Counted from the stretch's first letter, positions 6,977-15,856 are shown. The stretch is DNA of 19,030 nt from a bacterium (GCA_029559475.1 JAKQBN010000074.1:1-19030); one strand, 5' to 3'. Numbers and translations are program-made. Notes: a model not told the origin generated them from the sequence alone.

Positions 6977-9900
6977 ATGTCAGTCCAAAAGCTTAAAAAA
7001 GCGCTTTATTCATCGGAAGACCTCCAGAAGATCATCGGGAATATAAGTAAAAAAGAACTCTTGTTCACAAAAGGGATCACTTATTCATTCAAATCTTTTC
7101 TGCTCTCGTATCTAAATGAAAAACTGAAATATAAAGTGATTTTTCTTGCCGATTCTGTTGAGAACGCTGAAAAAATGAGGGACGACATAGCTCTGATCAC
7201 TGAAAACGAAAGTGCATGCGAGCTTTTTCTTCCGGGCGAAAATTACGCATACTGTACAGGCGATATAGATGACGAAAGAAAAGGAACAAGGCTTCTCGCG
7301 CTGGATAAGATACACAGCGGTAAATTTAAAATATTATCGACCACATACAGAAATCTTTTCGAAAAGATACCGACCGAAGATAGTTCGAAAGACATTCGGA
7401 TAAAATTAAAAAAGAGCGCTTCGGTAAAGCCGGAACAGCTGTCTGAAAAGCTCGTTGAAAAAGGGTTTGAAAAAGTAAACTCGGTAGAGAATATCGGCGA
7501 ATTTTCGAGAAGAGGGAATATTATAGATATCTATCCTTATGCGGTCGAATACCCCGTCAGGATCGAGCTTTTCGGCGATGAGATCGAATCTGTCAGATTC
7601 TTCGATCCGGCGACGCAGAAAAAGATAAAAGAGACCGATTCAGTCGAAATATATCTTTCCGACATGAAATCCGAATCAGGCGCGGGTGTTAACCTTTTTG
7701 ATATTATTAAACCTGAAAATACTGTTTTCTTCATGGAGGAATGCGATGACATTAAAACTAAGCTTGAAGATTATTACAGGGATCATATAATCGCAGGCTG
7801 GGAGAGAGTGGATCATAACGGCCTGCATTATGAAAAGAAATATTTTTCACCAGGAGATGTTTTCAGCCTTCTCCAAAGCCGCAAAGGCATCGTTAACGGA
7901 TTTCTTGACGAAAAGAAAGATATTAAGATAGCCATCAAAGACCAGATATCATACAGATACGATTTTAAGCCTTTTCTGACTTCACTCAAGAACAATGAAA
8001 TCAAAGGGATATTCTCTTACATTCTATGCGATAACCCCGGCCAGACGGAAAGATTTAACGAAATCATTCTGGAAGAAATACCTGAACTAAAGAATTTTTC
8101 AGTAGCGGACGGAGGTATCCACGAAGGTTTCTTCCTGCCTGATTCCGATACTGCAGTTTATACCGATCATCAGATATTCGGCAGGGTCAGAAGACCCAGA
8201 CTTATACGCAGATTCAAGAAAGTAATTCCTTTCAAAGATCTGCAGAGGATGAAGTACGGCGATTTTATCGTCCACATAGATCACGGAATAGGCCAGTTTT
8301 TATGTCTTGAAAAAATTACAGTAGCCGGAACAGTTCGCGACGTCGTAAAGCTTCTTTATAAAGACGGCGACATTCTGTTCTTAAAGCTCGATCAGATACA
8401 TCTGATACAGAAATATAAAGCGGGTGACGGAGCTGTTCCGGCGCTTTCAAAGCTCGGCGGAAAGCAGTTCCAGAAGCTCAAGGAAAAAACGAAAGAATCC
8501 GTAAAATCGGCTGCACGGGAACTGATAAGGATCTACGCGCTCAGGAAAACAGCGCACGGATTCGCTTTCCCGTCGGATACAGTCTGGCAGACCGAGCTTG
8601 AAGCATCATTCGAATACGAGGATACTCCCGATCAGATAAAATCTACAGATGATTTCAAACGCGACATGGAATCCTCCATTCCGATGGACAGGCTGATCTG
8701 CGGAGATGTGGGATTCGGAAAGACTGAAGTCGCGATAAGGGCTGCGTTCAAGGCTGCTGTATCGGGTAAACAGGTGGCTGTACTGGCTCCTACGACCATC
8801 CTTGTCGATCAGCACTACGAGAATTTCCGCGACAGGCTTGAAAAATATCCCGTGAAGGTTGATTATCTTTCAAGGTTCAAAAGGACTTCGGATCAGAAAA
8901 GGACTCTTCAGGAAATTAAAGAAGGAAAAGCAGATATCATCATAGGAACCCACAGGATCCTGTCTAAAGACGTGGAATTCAAAGATCTCGGTCTTCTCAT
9001 CGTTGATGAGGAGCAGAGGTTCGGTGTTTCGCACAAAGAGAGGATCAAAGAGCTGAAAGTCAATATCGATGTGATGACGCTGACCGCCACTCCGATACCG
9101 AGAACGCTTCACATGTCGCTAATCGGTGTAAGAGATCTTAGCCTTATAAACACTCCTCCCGTCAACAGGCTTCCGATAATCACCGAGATACATCCTTTTA
9201 AAGATTCGATCATTTATGAAGCTGTAATGAAAGAGATCGACAGGGGAGGGCAGGTGTTCTTCATCCACAACAGAGTGGAGACAATATATTCAATGAAGTC
9301 CATTCTGGAAAAAATAGTTCCGAACGTATCAATGACAGTTGCCCACGGCCAGATGAAGCCTTCCGAACTTGAGCAGGTCATGCACGAATTCATGTATAAA
9401 AAATACTCGGTTCTGATAGCAACGACTCTTATTGAAAACGGTGTCGATATTCCGAACGTCAACACTATGATAGTAAACAAAGCCGATACTTTCGGGCTGT
9501 CGCAGCTTTATCAGCTTAGGGGCAGGATAGGAAGGTCATCAAGACAGGCATATGCATATCTTTTGACGACAGAACCTAACTCGCTGACATCAGTCGCGAG
9601 AAAAAGGCTTGAGACGATCTCTGAATTTACTGACCTGGGCTCAGGTTTCCAGATAGCCATGAAGGATCTCGAGATCAGAGGAGCAGGTAACATGCTGGGT
9701 TCAGAGCAAAGCGGTTATATCGAGAACGTTGGTTTCGATCTTTATTCAAAAATATTAGAGGAAGCGGTTCTCGAACTAAAGGAAGAAGAATTCAAAGAAA
9801 TTTTAAGACACATAAAAACACCTTCAAGATACATTAAAGCGACAGTAAGTTTGAGATCGAAGATGTTCCTGCCTGAATATTACATCGAAGAGGATGCCGA

Positions 9901-10309
9901 GAGGGTGGAGATCTACCGCAGAATGATGAATTTTACCGAAGTGGCTGAAATAGACGAACTAACTTCGGAAATAAAAGACCGTTTCGGACCGATGCCGCCC
10001 GAGGCTGTCAATCTGTTCAACAGCCTTTACCTCTCGATAATAGCAGGCAGAATATTCATAAAAAGCATTTCATCGGTTGACATCGGCAGATATGAGGGAA
10101 TTAAACTGGCGTTCGATACAGCAAAGCTGAACGAAGTGGAAAACACCGAGATCGCGCTCAACGTACAGGAAAATCTGTCTGAACAGACCAAAAAAATGGA
10201 ATTTGACATCAGCGTTGAGAACGAGGGTGAAAAAGTATCAGTTGTTCTGCCTTATGATTCGAACCGGTACGAATTTACTGAAAAGTTCGTAAAACTTTTA
10301 GCAAAATAA
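6977..10309 (+). CDS. mfd: transcription-repair coupling factor Mfd
   Basis: An 1110-residue DNA translocase that removes RNA polymerase stalled at lesions and recruits UvrA. Domain order is standard. A UvrB-homology region lies in roughly residues 1-330, with FSRRGNIIDIYP near 176. The CarD-like RNA polymerase-interaction domain starts near 425 (GDFIVHIDHGIGQF). The RecG-like helicase has Walker A GDVGFGKT at 576-583, Walker B DEEQ at 677-680, TATPIPRT at 703-710 and the arginine-finger motif RGRIGRS near 848. A TRCF C-terminal domain follows (FGPMPPEAVNLFN). Length is close to the usual 1150. The start ATG has only a poor ribosome binding site, 15 bases after the previous stop, suggesting coupled translation. 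No frameshift or missing motif was seen. Confidence 0.97.
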   Translation: MSVQKLKKALYSSEDLQKIIGNISKKELLFTKGITYSFKSFLLSYLNEKLKYKVIFLADSVENAEKMRDDIALITENESACELFLPGENYAYCTGDIDDERKGTRLLALDKIHSGKFKILSTTYRNLFEKIPTEDSSKDIRIKLKKSASVKPEQLSEKLVEKGFEKVNSVENIGEFSRRGNIIDIYPYAVEYPVRIELFGDEIESVRFFDPATQKKIKETDSVEIYLSDMKSESGAGVNLFDIIKPENTVFFMEECDDIKTKLEDYYRDHIIAGWERVDHNGLHYEKKYFSPGDVFSLLQSRKGIVNGFLDEKKDIKIAIKDQISYRYDFKPFLTSLKNNEIKGIFSYILCDNPGQTERFNEIILEEIPELKNFSVADGGIHEGFFLPDSDTAVYTDHQIFGRVRRPRLIRRFKKVIPFKDLQRMKYGDFIVHIDHGIGQFLCLEKITVAGTVRDVVKLLYKDGDILFLKLDQIHLIQKYKAGDGAVPALSKLGGKQFQKLKEKTKESVKSAARELIRIYALRKTAHGFAFPSDTVWQTELEASFEYEDTPDQIKSTDDFKRDMESSIPMDRLICGDVGFGKTEVAIRAAFKAAVSGKQVAVLAPTTILVDQHYENFRDRLEKYPVKVDYLSRFKRTSDQKRTLQEIKEGKADIIIGTHRILSKDVEFKDLGLLIVDEEQRFGVSHKERIKELKVNIDVMTLTATPIPRTLHMSLIGVRDLSLINTPPVNRLPIITEIHPFKDSIIYEAVMKEIDRGGQVFFIHNRVETIYSMKSILEKIVPNVSMTVAHGQMKPSELEQVMHEFMYKKYSVLIATTLIENGVDIPNVNTMIVNKADTFGLSQLYQLRGRIGRSSRQAYAYLLTTEPNSLTSVARKRLETISEFTDLGSGFQIAMKDLEIRGAGNMLGSEQSGYIENVGFDLYSKILEEAVLELKEEEFKEILRHIKTPSRYIKATVSLRSKMFLPEYYIEEDAERVEIYRRMMNFTEVAEIDELTSEIKDRFGPMPPEAVNLFNSLYLSIIAGRIFIKSISSVDIGRYEGIKLAFDTAKLNEVENTEIALNVQENLSEQTKKMEFDISVENEGEKVSVVLPYDSNRYEFTEKFVKLLAK

Positions 10310-10336
10310 CTTTAAAAAATTATAAAAATATTAAAC

Positions 10337-10365
10337 TTGATTTTAATTTGAGATAAATTTACATT
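10337..10365 (+). promoter_or_regulatory. candidate promoter of the mscL-aqpZ operon
   Basis: TTGATT at 10337-10342 and TACATT at 10360-10365 are separated by 17 bases, a sigma-70-like arrangement in which each box matches four of six consensus bases. It lies in the A/T-rich gap between mfd and mscL and would give a leader of about 50 bases. Promoter consensus in this lineage is unknown to me, so this is only a candidate. Confidence 0.33.
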
Positions 10366-10419
10366 TCCTTAAAGACAAGTAGAGTAACACTAAGACTAAA
10401 ATTAAAAAAGGAGTTGTGC

Positions 10420-10860
10420 ATGAGCATTTTAAAAGAATTCAAAGAATTCGCGATGAAAGGTAACGTTGTTGACATGGCCGTCGGTATCATAATCGGCGGA
10501 GCGTTCGGCAAGATAATAACTTCTGTGGTGAACGACATAATAATGCCACCCATCGGAGTTATGGTCGGAGGGGTTGATTTTAAGGACCTCGTAGTTACAT
10601 TAAAAGAGGCAGTTCCCGCTTCAGTTGACGCGATGGGTACTGCTGTGGCTGAAATCCCTGCTGTTACGCTCAAATACGGTAATTTCCTTCAGGTCACTTT
10701 CGATTTTATTATCGTTGCTTTCGCAATCTTCATGATGGTCAAAGTTATGAATAATCTGAAAAGGAAAGAAGAAGCAGCTCCCGCCGAGCCTGCAGCTCCG
10801 CCTCCGCCGACAAAAGAGGAAGTTCTGCTCGGCGAGATAAGAGATCTGTTAAAAAAATAA
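10420..10860 (+). CDS. mscL: large-conductance mechanosensitive channel MscL
   Basis: A 146-residue inner-membrane channel that opens under membrane tension to release solutes during hypo-osmotic shock. The N-terminal amphipathic helix and pore-lining TM1 are clear: [45 protein letters not shown] periplasmic loop follows, then TM2 ([18 protein letters not shown]), then a Pro/Ala-rich linker and the conserved C-terminal helix [14 protein letters not shown]. The ATG at 10420 lies six bases after AAAAGGAG; an in-frame TTG at 10414 directly abuts that site and is not the start. It is the first gene of a four-gene unit ending in aqpZ, with a 19-base gap to the next start. Confidence 0.96.
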   Translation: MSILKEFKEFAMKGNVVDMAVGIIIGGAFGKIITSVVNDIIMPPIGVMVGGVDFKDLVVTLKEAVPASVDAMGTAVAEIPAVTLKYGNFLQVTFDFIIVAFAIFMMVKVMNNLKRKEEAAPAEPAAPPPPTKEEVLLGEIRDLLKK

Positions 10861-10879
10861 ATAAACTTTGGAGAAAGAA

Positions 10880-11743
10880 ATGAAAAAGATGATTTCTTTA
10901 CTAATCGGATTAGCATTGATAATTCCGGCGTTTGCTCAGACTACTGAAGGCGAAGCAGTTCTTAAAACAAAACTCGAAGCCAAACAAACAGGATGGACGA
11001 AAGGCGGTGTCGTGAACATGAATTTCTCACAGGCGGCGTTTTCTACGAAATGGCCTTCGGGCGGGACAAATTCGATGACTGTTACGTCTCTTGTGAGCGT
11101 ATTTGCGAATTTCTCGGACGGAGCAAATGTTTGGGATAACAATCTTGATCTGGGTTACGGTTTCTCCAAGATCGGAAGCGCTGATCTTGTAAAATCAGAT
11201 GACAAGATCGATCTTACATCAAAATACGGCCGTCAGGCTTTTCAGGCATGGTACTATGCAGGTTTGTTCAACTTCAAATCGCAGATGACGCCTACGGAGG
11301 TAGCTGGTGTAAAAGTTTCTGAATTTCTTTCACCCGGCGCAATGCTTTTCGCAGTCGGTATGGACTATAAACCCAGCGACATGCTGACAGCCTTCATTTC
11401 GCCGATCACTTACAAGGCGGATATGGTCATGAATGATGATTTTATACCTAATGATTTAAACGGCGATCCTTTAAGGGATAACATTGAATCGCAGATCGGC
11501 GGTTACATGAGGGTTCTTTATAAGCAGCCTCTTATGGAAAACATCAATTTCGAATCGAAACTTGAGGCTTTCTCAAATTATGACAGCGATCCGCAGAATC
11601 TGTACATTACCTGGGATAACCTGCTCACTATGAAAGTGAACCAGTATGTAAATGCAAATGTCAGCTTCAATATGATCAATCAGCCGGGAATGGAAGTAGT
11701 ATATAAAGAAGTTCTCGGGATCGGACTGTCTTATAAATTTTAA
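10880..11743 (+). CDS. DUF3078-like exported outer-membrane beta-barrel protein
   Basis: A 287-residue exported protein beginning with a typical signal peptide, MKKMISLLIGLALIIPAFAQ, cleaved after AFA. The mature protein matches what I know of DUF3078 proteins from Bacteroidota and relatives. It has an early W-x-x-G-G-V-x-x-x-N-F-S-Q block (WTKGGVVNMNFSQAAFSTKWPSGG), a long region of alternating aromatic beta-strands, and a final strand ending in a C-terminal phenylalanine (GIGLSYKF), a hallmark of outer-membrane barrels. Function is unknown. The ATG at 10880 follows GGAGAAAG; a TTG at 10868 would add four residues. It lies between mscL and the repeat protein. Confidence 0.75.
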   Translation: MKKMISLLIGLALIIPAFAQTTEGEAVLKTKLEAKQTGWTKGGVVNMNFSQAAFSTKWPSGGTNSMTVTSLVSVFANFSDGANVWDNNLDLGYGFSKIGSADLVKSDDKIDLTSKYGRQAFQAWYYAGLFNFKSQMTPTEVAGVKVSEFLSPGAMLFAVGMDYKPSDMLTAFISPITYKADMVMNDDFIPNDLNGDPLRDNIESQIGGYMRVLYKQPLMENINFESKLEAFSNYDSDPQNLYITWDNLLTMKVNQYVNANVSFNMINQPGMEVVYKEVLGIGLSYKF

Positions 11744-11774
11744 GATTAAGAACTTTTAAAGGAGAGTAAAAAGA

Positions 11775-12242
11775 ATGAAAAAGTTAGTTGTATCAGCATT
11801 ATTACTGTTCAGCCTCTGCCTGTTGGCTGAAAAACCTTTCCAGATCGGAATAATCAATCCGCTTCAGCTTCAGTCGGAAGGCGAGAGCATAAAAGGACTG
11901 AAATTAAATCTGGTTCATAGTGCGAACAGCAATATGACCGGGCTTGATATCGGTTTTGTTAGTCAGATCAATTCCAGCTTTACCGGAATTCAGTGGAATT
12001 TTATAAATTTCAATCAGGGAAATTCAACCGGCATTCAGCTGGGAACAGTAACTCTGACCGGCGGCATGACAGGATTACAATGGGGATTGATCAATTTTAC
12101 ACAGCAGAACATGACCGGACTTCAACTAGGATTTTTAAATGTGATCAAGGGCAGCGGAAAAAATTTTCAGATCGGTCTTATTAATTACAATCCCAACAGC
12201 CCGATATTTATGGTGCTGCCTTTCATAAATTTTAATTTGTAA
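11775..12242 (+). CDS. LA_2272-type surface repeat protein
   Basis: A 155-residue exported protein (signal peptide MKKLVVSALLLFSLCLLA) made almost entirely of a short repeat. Units begin at residues 54 (MTGLDIGF), 69 (FTGIQWNF), 84 (STGIQLGT), 98 (MTGLQWGL), 113 (MTGLQLGF) and 129 (KNFQIGLI), with a degenerate first copy near 40 (KGLKLNLV). Spacing is 14-16 residues and the pattern is M/S-T-G-[LI]-Q-x-G-x-[ILV]-N. Such repeats are known from LA_2272/LA_2273-family surface proteins and are expected to form a regular beta-structure; the function is unknown. The ATG follows AAAGGAGAG. It is the third gene of the mscL-aqpZ unit, 31 bases after the previous stop. Confidence 0.8.
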   Translation: MKKLVVSALLLFSLCLLAEKPFQIGIINPLQLQSEGESIKGLKLNLVHSANSNMTGLDIGFVSQINSSFTGIQWNFINFNQGNSTGIQLGTVTLTGGMTGLQWGLINFTQQNMTGLQLGFLNVIKGSGKNFQIGLINYNPNSPIFMVLPFINFNL

Positions 12243-12266
12243 ACTTAAAAATTCAGAGGAGGAAGC

Positions 12267-12992
12267 ATGAAAATGTCATCTAAACTCGCGGCAGAATTTA
12301 TCGGAACATTTTGGCTTGTTTTCGGCGGATGCGGAAGCGCGGTCTATGCAGCGGGAGTACCCGATATCGGCATCGGACTTGTTGGAGTATCACTTGCGTT
12401 CGGACTCACTGTTCTCACTATGGCTTATGCTGTAGGCCATATTTCCGGCGGTCACTTCAATCCTGCCGTCTCATTCGGTCTGTGGGCAGGCGGAAGATTC
12501 CCTGCGAAGGATCTTGTACCTTATATCATCGCCCAGCTTCTCGGAGCTACTGTGGCGGCAGCTGTGCTGTATATTATTCTTGTCGGAGGCGGTGTCGAAG
12601 TAAGTTCCGATCCCGGATCATTCGCGACTAACTTTTACGGCGAAGCAGTTTACAACGGCAGAGCTTTCAGTGCCGGAGCAGCGTTTTTAGCTGAAATGAT
12701 CCTTACGATGTTCTTTCTTTTCGTGATCATGGGATCAACGCACAAAAACGCTAACGGCAAATTCGCAGGCGTTGCAATAGGACTTGCTCTGACTCTTATC
12801 CATCTGATAAGCATTCCTATCACGAATACATCTGTAAATCCGGCCAGATCTACTTCCCAGGCTCTATTCGTCGGAGGAGAAGCCATGTCTCAATTATGGC
12901 TTTTCTGGTTCGCTCCTATACTCGGCGCGATCATCGGCGGATTTATCTACAAAGTGATCACATCGGATGATTCAAATCATAAGAAAAAATAG
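12267..12992 (+). CDS. aqpZ: aquaporin Z (MIP family water channel)
   Basis: A 241-residue inner-membrane water channel. Six membrane segments and both NPA half-helix motifs are present: HFNPAVS in the first half and SVNPARS in the second. The selectivity filter matches strict water channels. The segment [19 protein letters not shown] carries the His, Thr-containing loop and Arg that in E. coli AqpZ narrow the pore, and no Asp replaces a glycerol-type residue after the second NPA. GAGGAGG gives a strong ribosome binding site, and the gap from the previous gene is 24 bases. It ends the operon; a perfect hairpin terminator begins 18 bases downstream. Sharing an operon with mscL suggests a joint role in osmotic adjustment. 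Confidence 0.95.
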   Translation: MKMSSKLAAEFIGTFWLVFGGCGSAVYAAGVPDIGIGLVGVSLAFGLTVLTMAYAVGHISGGHFNPAVSFGLWAGGRFPAKDLVPYIIAQLLGATVAAAVLYIILVGGGVEVSSDPGSFATNFYGEAVYNGRAFSAGAAFLAEMILTMFFLFVIMGSTHKNANGKFAGVAIGLALTLIHLISIPITNTSVNPARSTSQALFVGGEAMSQLWLFWFAPILGAIIGGFIYKVITSDDSNHKKK

Positions 12993-13009
12993 ATCGTTTC
13001 AAAATCTGT

Positions 13010-13037
13010 AAAAAGTCCGGAATTCCGGACTTTTTTT
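13010..13037 (+). terminator. palindromic rho-independent terminator after aqpZ
   Basis: Arms AAAAAGTCCGG (13010-13020) and CCGGACTTTTT (13025-13035) pair perfectly around an AATT loop, and the T-run continues to 13037. The whole 26 bases are self-complementary, so it could also act on transcripts from the other strand. It cleanly ends the mscL-aqpZ unit. Confidence 0.9.
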
Positions 13038-13089
13038 ATTGTGATTTTCATTTTTTTTTCTTAAATTAAAAGCACGTTCAATTTAACTG

Positions 13090-13097
13090 TATTTTTG
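13090..13097 (+). promoter_or_regulatory. possible Bacteroidota-type -7 element before the monooxygenase
   Basis: TATTTTTG matches the TAnnTTTG -7 box used by the primary sigma factor of Bacteroidota, and lies in the gap between the terminator and the nitronate monooxygenase gene. No clear -33 TTG partner is present at the right distance, so this is weak. Confidence 0.2.
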
Positions 13098-13144
13098 TAG
13101 CTAATTGAATAAGATTCCCGCAAAATGCGTGAATTCTTTAAGAC

Positions 13145-13152
13145 AGAAGGAG
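13145..13152 (+). promoter_or_regulatory. Shine-Dalgarno that selects a TTG start (nitronate monooxygenase)
   Basis: AGAAGGAG ends six bases before the TTG at 13159. It is the only good ribosome binding site for the gene and favours the shorter protein over the TTG at 13105, whose extra 18 residues do not look like part of the fold. Confidence 0.65.
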
Positions 13153-13158
13153 AATGGA

Positions 13159-14247
13159 TTGGAACCGTTTTATATTAGAGATCTTAAGATAAATAAACCT
13201 ATCGTTCAGGGCGGGATGGGAGTCGGTGTTTCGCTTTCAAGACTTGCTACTGCAGTAGCTAACGAAGGCGGCATCGGCGTAATTGCGTCTGTCGGTATCG
13301 GGCTTTTAGAGGATGATTTCGGGTCTGATTATCCGGGAGCCAACAGGAGAGCGCTGATAAAAGAGATCAGGAAAGCTAAATCAGCGACGAAAGGCGTCAT
13401 AGGTCTTAACGTGATGGTTGCTATCACAGACTATAAAGAGATCATAAACTCCGCAGTAGATGAAAAAATAGATATACTTTTTCTCGGCGCGGGACTGCCT
13501 ATTGATGTCCCGAACGAGATCGGAATTGACAGATTTAAGCAATCAGGCGTTAAAGTCGTTCCGATCGTATCATCGGGTCTTGCCGCAAAAATAATACTCA
13601 GGAAATGGGACAGGAATTTCGGAATGATCCCGGATGCTTTCGTTGTTGAAGGACCTAAAGCCGGAGGTCATCTAGGATACAGAAAAGAGGATCTATTTAA
13701 AGAAGAATTCAGACTTGAGAACCTTATACCGCAGATCCTTGCAGAGATCAAACCTTTCGCCGAGAAATACAACAGGGAAATTCCTCTCATCGCAGGCGGA
13801 GGGATTTTTACAGGGAAAGATATTTACGATATTTTCAAACTCGGCGTAAAAGCAGTTCAAATGGGAACGAGATTTGTAGCCACTCATGAATGCGACGCAA
13901 CAGATGAATTCAAGAACGAATATATAAAATGCACAAAAGACGATATTATTATAATCCAAAGCCCTGTGGGTCTTCCCGGCAGAGCCATTAACAATCAGTT
14001 CCTGAAGGATGTTGAAGCAGGCAAAGGCAAAAAGATCACATGCCCGTGGGTATGCTTAAAAAGCTGCGACGCAAAAACAGCTCATTACTGTATTGGCCAG
14101 GCTCTTGCCAACGCCAAAAAGGGCAATCTATCCGAAGGTTATGCTTTCTGCGGAGCCAATGCGTATAGAATTGATAAGATCATATCGGTTAAAGAACTTT
14201 TCGCGGAACTTGAACGCGAATACGAAGAAGCGGCAAAGAACAGCTGA
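13159..14247 (+). CDS. nitronate monooxygenase / FabK-like FMN enzyme
   Basis: A 362-residue flavoprotein of the nitronate monooxygenase (2-nitropropane dioxygenase) and FabK superfamily, an FMN-binding TIM barrel. Numbering from the TTG at 13159, the N-terminal substrate/FMN loop QGGMGVG is at 17-23, the catalytic-loop segment EGPKAGGHLG at 164-173 (with the expected His171), and the phosphate-binding GGGIFTG at 213-219, followed by QMGTRF at 234-239. The C-terminal extension carries a cysteine group, C295, C299, C303, C311 and C331, which is seen in some anaerobe-type members but whose role I do not know. Enoyl-ACP reductase activity is an alternative to nitronate oxidation and cannot be excluded by sequence. 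It faces the antiporter gene, with ten bases between the two stops. Confidence 0.88.
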   Translation: MEPFYIRDLKINKPIVQGGMGVGVSLSRLATAVANEGGIGVIASVGIGLLEDDFGSDYPGANRRALIKEIRKAKSATKGVIGLNVMVAITDYKEIINSAVDEKIDILFLGAGLPIDVPNEIGIDRFKQSGVKVVPIVSSGLAAKIILRKWDRNFGMIPDAFVVEGPKAGGHLGYRKEDLFKEEFRLENLIPQILAEIKPFAEKYNREIPLIAGGGIFTGKDIYDIFKLGVKAVQMGTRFVATHECDATDEFKNEYIKCTKDDIIIIQSPVGLPGRAINNQFLKDVEAGKGKKITCPWVCLKSCDAKTAHYCIGQALANAKKGNLSEGYAFCGANAYRIDKIISVKELFAELEREYEEAAKNS

Positions 14248-14257
14248 AAGAAAAGAT

Positions 14258-15709
14258 CTACTTTTTTGAGAACTTACCAAGAATTATTTCCGTTACGTAT
14301 TTGACCTTTTCTCTTTTTACAAGCACCGAAAGAATATCTCCGGGGATAACTGTAGTTTTCCCTGAAGGGGCAACTATAAAATTGTTCCGGTTCAGCATAG
14401 TGATCGTTGTTCCGAACGGCAGTGACATTTCATACACCATGCATTCACCTGTATAAATATCGGGATCGATGTAGATTTCTATCAGCTCATAATCAGTTTC
14501 ATGAACGGTAACGAGTTCCATGGTTTGCGCAGATTTTTTCCTATGCTTTGATATAAGCCTGAATTTTCTGGCGATCTTTCCGATAGTCGTACCCTGAATG
14601 ATCATTGAAAGAGCTACGGCGAAGAAAACGATGTTGAAGAAAACGTGGTTTTCATCTATTCCGGCAGCAAAAGGATAGGTTGCAAGCACAATAGGAACTG
14701 CTCCCCGGAATCCGCTCCAGCTCAAAAACAATTTCTCTTTATACGTCAGCTTTGTGAACATTGTGCAAATAAAAACTGCCGCTGGCCTGCCGATGAATGT
14801 CAAAAGAATAAACAGCAGCAGTCCTAACACCCAGACTTCGGGGAAATTTTTCGGAAATACGAGAAGCCCGAGCAGTATGAACAGCCCTGCGCTCGAAATG
14901 AAAGAAAGAATTTCAGTAAACGAAGCTATTCCGGTTTTATAAGGAAGTTTGCTGTTACCCATAACATAACCTGCAAAAAAAGCCGACAGCATTCCGCTCG
15001 CGCCTATGACTGAGGCGAAACTGTAGCTTAAAAGTATCACTCCGAGCAGCAGAAGATAGAGATAGCCTATATCGAGGTCTTTTATCTTCTTGAAAAGGTA
15101 TGAGCCTGCTAATCCGGCAGCTATTCCGATAATAATTCCGCCTGTAAGCTGCCAGAAGAACAGAAGTATTGCGGAGATGTGATCAAAATTCTCTCCCAGC
15201 GTGATCTGAAGTATCAGTGAAGTGGAAATAATGGCCATGGGGTCATTTGCGGCTGATTCGATCTCTGTGATCGAACGTATATTCTTATTTATTGAATAAT
15301 TGCTTAATATCGAAAAAACCGCAGCGGCATCTGTTGAAGATATGATCGCGCATAAAAGCAGGGAGCTCAATATTGCCCAGCCTGTAAAATAGGCGAACGG
15401 TATCGCTGTTATTAAAGCTGTGATGAGCACACCAAGCGTAGCAAGCAGAAGGGTAGGTTTGATCACCGGCCTAAGGTTATAGTTCTTGGTTCCGAATCCG
15501 CCCGCGAAAAGAATGAACACCAGAGCAATATCAGCGATCTTCTGCGTGAGTATCTCATCATCAAAATATATCAGCCCTGTAATATCGCTTCCGAATATGA
15601 TCCCGATGGACAAAGCTATAACTATGAGCGGAACGTTCATTTTGCTTGAGATCTTAGCCGCAAAAACTATCGCTATCAGTATTAACGCAGCTATTAAAAG
15701 CAGATACAT
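14258..15709 (-). CDS. nhaP2: CPA1-type potassium(sodium)/proton antiporter with TrkA_C-like tail
   Basis: A 483-residue inner-membrane antiporter of the CPA1/NhaP2 (CvrA) group, exchanging K+ or Na+ for protons. About 12-13 hydrophobic segments span residues 1-385. The ion-binding motifs are SSTDAAAVF with D127 and ESAANDPMA with N155-D156. SWSGFRGAVPIVLATYPF is the late-helix signature of this group. The last 80 residues form a soluble TrkA_C (RCK_C)-like domain, which in relatives senses nucleotides or ions. E. coli CvrA is longer (about 580 residues) because of a further C-terminal domain missing here. The ATG follows GGGGAG with almost no spacer, so initiation may be inefficient. It is transcribed divergently from the secreted-protein gene. 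Confidence 0.88.
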   Translation of the reverse strand: MYLLLIAALILIAIVFAAKISSKMNVPLIVIALSIGIIFGSDITGLIYFDDEILTQKIADIALVFILFAGGFGTKNYNLRPVIKPTLLLATLGVLITALITAIPFAYFTGWAILSSLLLCAIISSTDAAAVFSILSNYSINKNIRSITEIESAANDPMAIISTSLILQITLGENFDHISAILLFFWQLTGGIIIGIAAGLAGSYLFKKIKDLDIGYLYLLLLGVILLSYSFASVIGASGMLSAFFAGYVMGNSKLPYKTGIASFTEILSFISSAGLFILLGLLVFPKNFPEVWVLGLLLFILLTFIGRPAAVFICTMFTKLTYKEKLFLSWSGFRGAVPIVLATYPFAAGIDENHVFFNIVFFAVALSMIIQGTTIGKIARKFRLISKHRKKSAQTMELVTVHETDYELIEIYIDPDIYTGECMVYEMSLPFGTTITMLNRNNFIVAPSGKTTVIPGDILSVLVKREKVKYVTEIILGKFSKK

Positions 15710-15827
15710 CTCCCCATAAGTTTAACTACTCTTACAATATAAAACAAAATGGGTAGAATTAAAGAAAAATCTTTAGCATTTGCACAAGTATAATGTCCCC
15801 GTGTTTTTTTACACAATTTAAATAATA

Positions 15828-15856
15828 TTGCACGAAGAATATTTATAACTTATATT
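15828..15856 (+). promoter_or_regulatory. candidate promoter of the secreted propeller-like gene
   Basis: TTGCAC (15828-15833) and TATATT (15851-15856) are 17 bases apart, a good sigma-70-like pair. The predicted transcript would start near 15863, giving a leader of about 30 bases with an AGAGG ribosome binding site before the ATG at 15894. Confidence 0.5.

Noticed and set aside
11993-12184. Second open frame inside the repeat protein
   Set aside because: Its own apparent repetition follows from the DNA repeats of the true frame, which has a signal peptide and ribosome binding site.
12311-12631. 106-residue Arg/Cys-rich open frame inside aqpZ
   Set aside because: It lies within a canonical aquaporin in another frame; composition is an artefact of the shifted reading.
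14248-14275. AAAAG/CTTTT arms between the convergent monooxygenase and antiporter genes as a bidirectional terminator
   Set aside because: The stem is five mostly A/T pairs; termination here is plausible but the structure is too weak to call.
15801-15815. GTGT-T(6-7)-ACAC hairpin upstream of the secreted-protein gene
   Set aside because: Only a four-base stem with a T loop; too weak for a terminator or regulator, though it lies near the promoter candidate.
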